From an uncultured Chloroflexota bacterium (GTDB taxonomy: Bacteria; Chloroflexota; Dehalococcoidia; Dehalococcoidales; RBG-16-60-22), in contig CAIWTG010000122.1 of assembly GCA_903915565.1 (NCBI GenBank), forward strand, positions 1 to 9,594: a DNA stretch of 9,594 nucleotides, written 5' to 3'. Both the position numbers and the translations under genes were made by a program. The notes under the pieces were generated by a model. That model worked only from the letters and a program-made list of their open reading frames with translations, did no database searches and was not told the origin of the DNA. How positions within the stretch are numbered: position 1 is the first letter of the stretch; each line of letters opens with the position of its first letter. Of this stretch, positions 5,088-9,594 are shown piece by piece.

Positions 5088-7088
5088 TTATTTTGTCGTG
5101 TGCTGCTGGTAGTTTTCTTCAAAGTCGGCGGCGTAGGGGGCTTTAAGATGAAAATCCAGCGGCAAAGACCGAACCTTAACCTTGTCGTCTTCCTGGCGGA
5201 CGGGTAAAAGCTTATTCCACTCCGGCGGGTCCATGGCAGGGTAGTCCAGCCGGATGAAGTCCAGGATAGTGTTGGAGGCTTTACGTTCCAGCGAGGATTT
5301 CATCACCAGTTCTCCCAAAGTTACCAGGGAATAACATTCCAGCAAACGTCCCAGCTCGTGTGGATTGGAGGCATAAGCTGTAGCCAGCTCGGCGGTCTTT
5401 AGCTCATTAAAAAGCCTCAAGCCGAGATTCAGCGTGGTGGCGTTCTTATAGCGCCCGCAATAGTCCCTCATAATACGGGCGATGGCGGCATTGATTTCCT
5501 TCCAGCCGTTGCCCTCTTTGCTCTGGCGGGTAGCGTTATAAGCGAATTCGCGTTCTTTATTCACCTGTGTCTTATCAATCTTAGGTTCCGGGGCGGTTTT
5601 AGCATAAGCGGCGGCATGTTTACCAGCATAACGTCCGGTAGTATGCGATTCGCCGTGGCAGCCGCCCCCAAAGAGATTGCCCCCCGCCCCGATATAAAGC
5701 CCCTCCAGATTTGTTTTCAAGTCCCAGTCGACTAAAAAGCCGCCGCCGCCTAGCATACGGACAGTAGGAGCAGTATTAACGCCCGTCGACCAGAAGTTGG
5801 GATGGGCATAACCCTCCGGCATGGTCACGGGCGCCTGGAAGAGGTCTTTATCAGGGTCGAAGCCGGCTTTGGTTAACGTATCGTAAATGGCGATACGCGT
5901 CTTGCCTTCATTCCCCACCATCATGCCAAAGATGCAGCGGCGCTCTAGTGCCGAGAGGCGGGTAAAGTCGGCGTAAAGCGGCAGCTTAAATTCTCCTTTA
6001 CGGATTTTTTCCACGAGGTCGTGGGTAAGGTCGTTGCCGCGGAACTGCTGTAAATAAGGTCCGATGCCGATGCCCTCGCCGAGGATGAAGTCCTGTTTCC
6101 CATGCGGCAAGAAGCGGTCGTCGACGGTGTTCAATAAATTGCCGAAGACATCTATCCACGGCACTTCCTTGCCATCAGCGTCAACAATCGGGGTGCCGTG
6201 ATAGGTGTTGTGGGTATTGCCCATGGAGTAGGGAGCATAAGCGTGACCGGAAAGGCGACCCTGTCCGCTCGCCTCCATACAGACGAACTCCGCTCCGGCT
6301 TTCCAACCAAGAGCCTGACCGACGCCCGCCGAGTTCATGTCCGACATGGAACTTGATGCGGTGACCTCCGGCTCGAAAGTAAAGAGACGCCCCGCCCCGC
6401 CGGTGGCAATGACGGTGGCTTTAGCTTTAAAGACAAAAAACTCGCCCGTATGGGTATTGACAGCGGTGGCGCCGACGACCCTGGCGCCCTGTTTACCGCC
6501 TTCGGTTAATAAAGCGGTGGGCATCATGCGGTTTTGAATATTGACGCCGAGCTGCACGGCTTGTTCATATAGTTTGGGTTTGATGTTCCAGCCCCAGACG
6601 CGGATGACGTGACGGTTTTTATAGTCGTAGGCGAACATCAGCTTGCTTGTTTCATCGCGGAAGGGTGCACCCTTGAATTCATCTTTGACATCGCGTATCT
6701 GGATGCCCATCTGCTCGCACTCCCGCAAAGTGTCCCAGCTTTCCTTGGTAATGATGTAACGGACATGCGCGCCGGTCCAGCCCTGCATGGAATCGTAGCA
6801 GGCGTTGGTGTACATCAGAGGGGTAACTTTGGAGCAGGGATTCGTGACTGCGCCGTGCCAGTGGTCGACGCCCGCCCCGCCCGAACCGCTCCGCTTGGCG
6901 TGTCCCCTCTCCAACACGGCTACTTTAACACCCATGCGGGCAGCGTTGATGGCCGCCTGGAGGCCGGCTACCCCTCCTCCAATGACCAGCACGTCGGTGG
7001 TGATTTCATTCATCTGGCCGTAGTTAACCGGGTAGGGCCACTCCGGAACTTTACCGGTTTTTTGCACGTATTCATGCCAGGTAGACAT
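5088..7088 (-). CDS. FAD-dependent oxidoreductase, fumarate reductase/AprA-like flavoprotein subunit
   Basis: A 666-residue flavoprotein of the succinate dehydrogenase/fumarate reductase/APS reductase alpha superfamily. TDVLVIGGGVAGLQAAINAA at 31-50 is the dinucleotide-binding GxGxxG fold, E60 ends the second strand, and RSGSGGAG at 66-73 continues the FAD site. ATGGAGRLF at 228-236 and LYIGAGGNLFGGGCHGE at 464-480 are further FAD contacts. The C-terminal helical part carries SSLERKAS at 598-605 and RLDYPAMD at 613-620, matching the S-x-x-R-KES...R-x-D-P pattern of the family. Length is nearer AprA than SdhA or FrdA. There is no signal or Tat peptide, so it should be cytoplasmic. ATG 7088 has AAAGGAGG 8 nt upstream. 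The next gene is an AprB-like ferredoxin. Genuine APS reductase is uncertain: no sat, qmo or dsr gene is near and I could not place the AprA catalytic residues. The substrate is unknown; reduction of an unsaturated or aromatic acid is possible. Confidence 0.83.
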   Translation of the reverse strand: MSTWHEYVQKTGKVPEWPYPVNYGQMNEITTDVLVIGGGVAGLQAAINAARMGVKVAVLERGHAKRSGSGGAGVDHWHGAVTNPCSKVTPLMYTNACYDSMQGWTGAHVRYIITKESWDTLRECEQMGIQIRDVKDEFKGAPFRDETSKLMFAYDYKNRHVIRVWGWNIKPKLYEQAVQLGVNIQNRMMPTALLTEGGKQGARVVGATAVNTHTGEFFVFKAKATVIATGGAGRLFTFEPEVTASSSMSDMNSAGVGQALGWKAGAEFVCMEASGQGRLSGHAYAPYSMGNTHNTYHGTPIVDADGKEVPWIDVFGNLLNTVDDRFLPHGKQDFILGEGIGIGPYLQQFRGNDLTHDLVEKIRKGEFKLPLYADFTRLSALERRCIFGMMVGNEGKTRIAIYDTLTKAGFDPDKDLFQAPVTMPEGYAHPNFWSTGVNTAPTVRMLGGGGFLVDWDLKTNLEGLYIGAGGNLFGGGCHGESHTTGRYAGKHAAAYAKTAPEPKIDKTQVNKEREFAYNATRQSKEGNGWKEINAAIARIMRDYCGRYKNATTLNLGLRLFNELKTAELATAYASNPHELGRLLECYSLVTLGELVMKSSLERKASNTILDFIRLDYPAMDPPEWNKLLPVRQEDDKVKVRSLPLDFHLKAPYAADFEENYQQHTTK

Positions 7089-7123
7089 ATCAACATCCTC
7101 CTTTATTAATAACGATGAAAAGG

Positions 7124-7142
7124 GCGGGGCCGTTTTGCCCGC
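7124..7142 (-). other. GC-rich stem-loop at the 5' end of the flavoprotein mRNA
   Basis: Minus-strand GCGGGC - AAAACG - GCCCCGC forms a six-pair stem with one bulged G. With the promoter at 7151-7179 the transcript would begin near 7145-7144, so the stem-loop would sit at the very 5' end of the mRNA. 5'-terminal stem-loops are known to protect some bacterial mRNAs from decay. CCTTTT follows, so partial termination is also conceivable. Function is inferred. Confidence 0.4.
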
Positions 7143-7150
7143 TTGCAGAG

Positions 7151-7179
7151 AATGTATTACTTCTGCCCGATTTTGTCAA
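7151..7179 (-). promoter_or_regulatory. Sigma-70-type promoter of the flavoprotein-ferredoxin operon
   Basis: Minus strand: a perfect -35 TTGACA (7179-7174), a 17-nt spacer and a -10 TACATT (7156-7151, four of six). Transcription would start near 7145, about 57 nt before the ATG at 7088. It is back to back with the rightward promoter; the two -35 elements are 15 bp apart. Confidence 0.62.
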
Positions 7180-7194
7180 ATTGGAGGCTCTGGT

Positions 7195-7224
7195 TTGACA
7201 CGCCTTTAGTCCGCCCCCTATAAT
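7195..7224 (+). promoter_or_regulatory. Consensus sigma-70 promoter of the URO-D-family gene
   Basis: TTGACA (7195-7200), an 18-nt spacer and TATAAT (7219-7224): both hexamers are perfect. The start point would be near 7231, leaving a leader of about 38 nt. In that leader GTTAA-TT-TTAAC (7246-7257) is a small perfect dyad just before the Shine-Dalgarno AGGAG (7258-7262) and could be an operator. A perfect promoter implies high basal expression unless repressed. Confidence 0.75.
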
Positions 7225-7268
7225 GCGCCTTAGTGTACTTATGATGTTAATTTTAACAGGAGCGTGAG

Positions 7269-8606
7269 ATGCCCGATAAAGAATGGTCAGCCATGACGCC
7301 CGACGAGAAACGCGAGGAGAGGTTCCAGCGGTGGTTAAACCCTGTCGGCGTAAAGTTCAATGATGCCAAGGCGGAAAAAGCCTATAAGGAACGCGTGACC
7401 CGGTTTATTAAAGTCCTTAAGCTGCAGGAGCCTGACCGCGTGCCGGTGCTGCTGCCGGCGGGCACTTTCCCCATCTACGATGCGGGCATGACGCTGAAAG
7501 ATGCCATGCATGATAACAAAAAAGCTGTTAAAGCTTACCGCAAGTTCTTTAAAGAGTATGAAAGCGATACGTTTACCGGCGGGATGGCGACTTCGGCGCG
7601 GTCTATTGAGATAATCGATGTCCTTTACACCAAGTTTCCCGGGCGCGGCCTGCCGGACAATGCCTCGATGCACAACTTCGTAGAAGGCGAGTACATGTTC
7701 GCCGACGAGTACAACCACTTAATCGACGACCCGTCCGATTTCTTTTTCCACAAGTATCTGCCGCGCACCCTCGGCGCTTTAAAGCCGTTTGCCACCCTGG
7801 AGCCTTTCGGTCATCACCTGGGCTTACCCATGCGTTTTCTCGGCCCCGCCACGCAGCCGGACATCCAGGCGGCACTGCAGGCGATTATCGACTACGGTAA
7901 AAACGAAGCCGAATGGAACAAACCGATGATGGATTTCGCGGCGGAAGGGCTGGCTGCGGGCTACCCGTCTTTTAGGGGCGGTTTTACCGGGGCGCCGTTC
8001 GATATCCTCGCCGATACCCTTAGAGGCACCAAAGGCATTGTGATGGATATGTACCGGCAGCCGGATAAAGTCCACGCCGCCATGGAAAGACTGGTGCCGT
8101 TAATGATTAACGCGGGCATAGCAGCGGGTGCTACCGGCTCGGGGCTGATGGTCTTTTTCGCACTTCATAAGGGCGACGACGCCTTTATGTCTGATAAACA
8201 GTACGAGATTTTTTACTGGCCTACCTTCAGGAAAGTAATCATGGGCATCATCGAAGCTGGCATGGTGCCCTACCTCTTCGCCGAGGGTAAATACAACAAC
8301 CGTCTCAAGACTATCCAAGACCTCCCCAAAGGGTCAGTCCTCTGGTACTTTGACCAGACGGATATGTTTAAAGCTAAAGAGGTGCTGGGCGGCAAACAGT
8401 GCATTTGCGGCAACGTGCCGACTTCTTTATTGCGCACCGGCACCAAAGAGGCGGTTAAGGAATACTGCCGTAAGCTTATCCAGGTCTGCGGCAAGGGTGG
8501 CGGGTATATTTTGGCGGGCGGCGCCGCGCTGGACAAAGGCAAAGGCGAAAACATGAAAGCGATGTGGGAAGCCGCTAACGAGTACGGGGTTTATCCGCTT
8601 AAGTAG
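7269..8606 (+). CDS. URO-D superfamily protein (MtaA/CmuA-like fold) lacking the zinc-ligand motif
   Basis: A 445-residue protein with hallmarks of the uroporphyrinogen decarboxylase/cobamide methyltransferase superfamily: the opening KLQEPDRVPVLLPAGTFP at 51-68, FDILADTLRGTKGIVMDMYR at 244-263 (helix region before the barrel core), GMVPYLFAEG at 331-340, GGKQCICGNVPTSLLRTGT at 374-392, and GKGGGYILAGGAAL at 408-421. It is not HemE, because the N-terminal R-Q-A-G-R-type substrate motif is absent. The MtaA/MtbA/CmuA zinc ligands H-x-C...C are also missing: the first pair aligns with F337-A338-E339 and the last Cys with A419/A420. So neither uroporphyrinogen decarboxylation nor zinc-thiolate methyl transfer can be assumed. 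The ATG is set by AGGAG 6 nt upstream. It is transcribed divergently from the flavoprotein-ferredoxin operon, suggesting one pathway. The substrate is unknown. Confidence 0.82.
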   Translation: MPDKEWSAMTPDEKREERFQRWLNPVGVKFNDAKAEKAYKERVTRFIKVLKLQEPDRVPVLLPAGTFPIYDAGMTLKDAMHDNKKAVKAYRKFFKEYESDTFTGGMATSARSIEIIDVLYTKFPGRGLPDNASMHNFVEGEYMFADEYNHLIDDPSDFFFHKYLPRTLGALKPFATLEPFGHHLGLPMRFLGPATQPDIQAALQAIIDYGKNEAEWNKPMMDFAAEGLAAGYPSFRGGFTGAPFDILADTLRGTKGIVMDMYRQPDKVHAAMERLVPLMINAGIAAGATGSGLMVFFALHKGDDAFMSDKQYEIFYWPTFRKVIMGIIEAGMVPYLFAEGKYNNRLKTIQDLPKGSVLWYFDQTDMFKAKEVLGGKQCICGNVPTSLLRTGTKEAVKEYCRKLIQVCGKGGGYILAGGAALDKGKGENMKAMWEAANEYGVYPLK

Positions 8607-8610
8607 CCGA

Positions 8611-8760
8611 TTAGTTCCGGCGCCGGACCATGAAATAGGTCAGGATAAAGGTGCCCACGAACCAGGCTCCCACTACCGTAAATGACAGCCCGATGTTAGC
8701 AGGGAGGTCGGTCAGCGTACCGCGCATCAGGTCAGCCATGTATTTTATGGGCAGGACCAT
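8611..8760 (-). pseudogene. C-terminal remnant of an ABC-2 type transporter permease
   Basis: Minus-strand frame from 8760 to a TAA at 8613-8611 encodes 49 residues. It reads LPIKYMADLMRGTL at 3-16, then an amphipathic turn with NIGLSF, then one membrane helix VVGAWFVGTFILTYFMV at about 29-45, ending in basic RRRN. A P-x-x-Y-x-x-D-x-x-R-G segment followed by a last helix and a basic end is the usual C-terminus of ABC-2 type permeases, which run to 240-280 or more residues. Upstream an in-frame TAG lies at 8766-8764 and the sequence turns AT-rich with stops in all minus frames, so the first four fifths are missing. No Shine-Dalgarno precedes the ATG. It converges on the URO-D-family gene with 4 nt between stops. 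A free-standing 49-residue membrane peptide is possible but less likely. Confidence 0.6.
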
Positions 8761-8776
8761 ATTCTAGTAACATAAA

Positions 8777-8800
8777 TCCCCATAATAGGTGAATGGGGGA
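8777..8800. repeat. Inverted repeat in the AT-rich spacer
   Basis: TCCCCAT (8777-8783) and ATGGGGGA (8793-8800) can form a 6-7 bp stem with a 9-nt loop, with one extra G in the right arm. It stands at the boundary between the permease remnant and the AT-rich region. No T-run follows on the + strand; on the - strand ATTTATGTT follows, which is a poor terminator tail. Role unknown. Confidence 0.35.
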
Positions 8801-8868
8801 CGATAATTTACTCTACCAGCTATATTTTTATTTATCAAAATGGATTTGTTTTGTTTTATTTTTCCTTG

Positions 8869-8877
8869 TGATATACT
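8869..8877 (+). promoter_or_regulatory. Extended -10 promoter of the MoxR-family gene
   Basis: TGATATACT contains the extended -10 TG at 8869-8870, one base, then TATACT at 8872-8877, five of six to consensus. The -35 region is only T-rich (TTTTGT at 8849-8854 with a 17-nt spacer), as is common where an extended -10 is used. The start point would be near 8884, about 39 nt before the ATG. Confidence 0.5.
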
Positions 8878-8922
8878 CGAAATTAGAGGCAGTTAACGTA
8901 AAAATAGAATCGGGACGGGGAA

Positions 8923-9594
8923 ATGGCAAAAACAGAAGTAAAAATCGAAAAAGCGAAACAGCTGGCAAAAAAAATCATCCAGAACGTGGAAAAAGTAATG
9001 GTCGGCAAGGAAAAAGTGGTGCAGCTGGCGGTTATCGCGCTAATCAGTCAGGGGCATCTCTTAATTGAGGATGCGCCCGGTTTGGGCAAGACGATGCTGG
9101 CGCGCAGCCTGGCAAAATCTATCGACTGCACTTTTAAACGCATCCAGTTCACCCCGGATATGCTCCCGGGCGACATTATCGGGGTCACTATCTATAATCA
9201 AAAGATACGCGACTTTGAATTTCACCCGGGACCGATTGAAGCGCAGGTAGTCCTGGCGGATGAAATAAACCGCGCCACGCCCAAGGTGCAGTCGGCATTA
9301 CTGGAGGCGATGGAGGAGCGGCAGCTCACCGTTGACGGCGTGACGCACAAGATGCCTTCGCCGTTCCACATCCTGGCGACGCAAAATCCAATCGAATATG
9401 AGGGCACTTTCCCGCTCCCCGAAGCCCAACTGGATAGATTTTTACTGCGGGTCAACATCGGCTATCCGACGACCGCGGAAGAAATATCCATTATCGAGCA
9501 GCAGCAGATTATCCACCCCATCGAAAATATCAGCCCGGTCGTTGAGGCAGCCGACATTCTGATGCTGCAGGAAACGGTGAAGAAAATCCACGTG
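8923..9594 (+). CDS. MoxR-family AAA+ ATPase (3' end beyond the window)
   Basis: Open from the ATG at 8923 to the window edge, 224 codons without a stop; MoxR proteins are usually about 310-330 residues, so roughly a third is missing. Walker A is APGLGKT at 51-57 (K56, T57), Walker B is VVLADEINRA at 109-118 (D113, E114), sensor 1 is ATQNP at 152-156, and PEAQLDRF (166-173) carries the conserved Arg R172. The stretch ALLEAMEERQLTVDG is typical of MoxR. These ATPases act as chaperones that help assemble or activate partner proteins, often with von Willebrand factor A domains, and are usually followed by a DUF58 gene; neither can be seen here. The start has a purine-rich GGGACGGGG just upstream and follows an extended -10 promoter, so it is probably the first gene of its operon. 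Confidence 0.93.
   Translation, partial: MAKTEVKIEKAKQLAKKIIQNVEKVMVGKEKVVQLAVIALISQGHLLIEDAPGLGKTMLARSLAKSIDCTFKRIQFTPDMLPGDIIGVTIYNQKIRDFEFHPGPIEAQVVLADEINRATPKVQSALLEAMEERQLTVDGVTHKMPSPFHILATQNPIEYEGTFPLPEAQLDRFLLRVNIGYPTTAEEISIIEQQQIIHPIENISPVVEAADILMLQETVKKIHV

Noticed and set aside
6609..7109. 166-codon open frame on the plus strand
   Set aside because: It is antisense to the FAD-binding N-terminus of the flavoprotein; the coding sense is settled by the GxGxxG motif and ribosome site on the other strand.
7269..8606. Annotation as uroporphyrinogen decarboxylase (HemE)
   Set aside because: The HemE N-terminal arginine/glutamine motif is missing, the protein is about 90 residues longer than usual HemE, and no haem genes are nearby; only superfamily membership is supported.
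8616..8627. Perfect 12-bp palindrome TCCGGCGCCGGA just after the URO-D gene stop
   Set aside because: It has no loop and no T-run, so it is not a terminator, and it is explained by the CGG/CGC arginine codons at the end of the permease remnant.
8793..9068. 91-codon plus-strand frame overlapping the start of the MoxR gene
   Set aside because: Its second half overlaps the MoxR frame with Walker motifs, it is rich in Lys/Gly/Ser without a fold, and it lacks a ribosome binding site.

Overview
The window is a compact bacterial chromosome segment of moderately high GC. It carries seven complete protein genes, two genes cut by the window edges, and one decayed gene remnant. I see no RNA genes, CRISPR arrays or insertion sequences. 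An anaerobic Chloroflexota (Dehalococcoidia-like) source is my tentative inference. It rests on the hom-thrC order, the style of GyrB, the AprA/AprB-like flavoprotein-ferredoxin pair and a URO-D/methyltransferase-superfamily protein. No single feature proves it.

Left block (1-2132, + strand): the tail of a probable homoserine dehydrogenase, then threonine synthase (thrC), GTP cyclohydrolase I (folE) and a small cysteine-rich protein of the C_GCAxxG_C_C type. Junctions are 2-15 nt, and the folE ribosome binding site starts on the thrC stop codon, so this is one operon. It combines threonine synthesis with the entry step to folate or deazapurine pterins.

Middle block (2170-4551, - strand): a lone ArsR-family repressor whose own promoter is covered by a 9-bp-arm inverted repeat (probable autoregulation), then gyrB. 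gyrB has its own promoter and a leader hairpin followed by five T. The GyrB ATPase motif has an unusual Tyr where Asp is normal.

Right block (4715-8606): a divergent module. Leftward runs an operon of a 666-residue AprA/fumarate-reductase-like flavoprotein and a 115-residue dicluster [4Fe-4S] ferredoxin. Rightward runs a 445-residue URO-D superfamily protein that lacks the H-x-C...C zinc ligands of the MtaA/MtbA/CmuA methyltransferases. The two transcripts start from facing-away sigma-70-type promoters about 15 bp apart; the rightward one has perfect -35 and -10 hexamers. This is the best candidate for an undescribed metabolic system: a two-electron redox unit beside a non-canonical methyltransferase-fold protein, with no corrinoid protein in the window.

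Right end (8607-9594): a 49-codon leftward remnant matching the C-terminus of an ABC-2 type permease, an AT-rich spacer with an extended -10 promoter, and the first 224 residues of a MoxR-family AAA+ ATPase that runs off the window.
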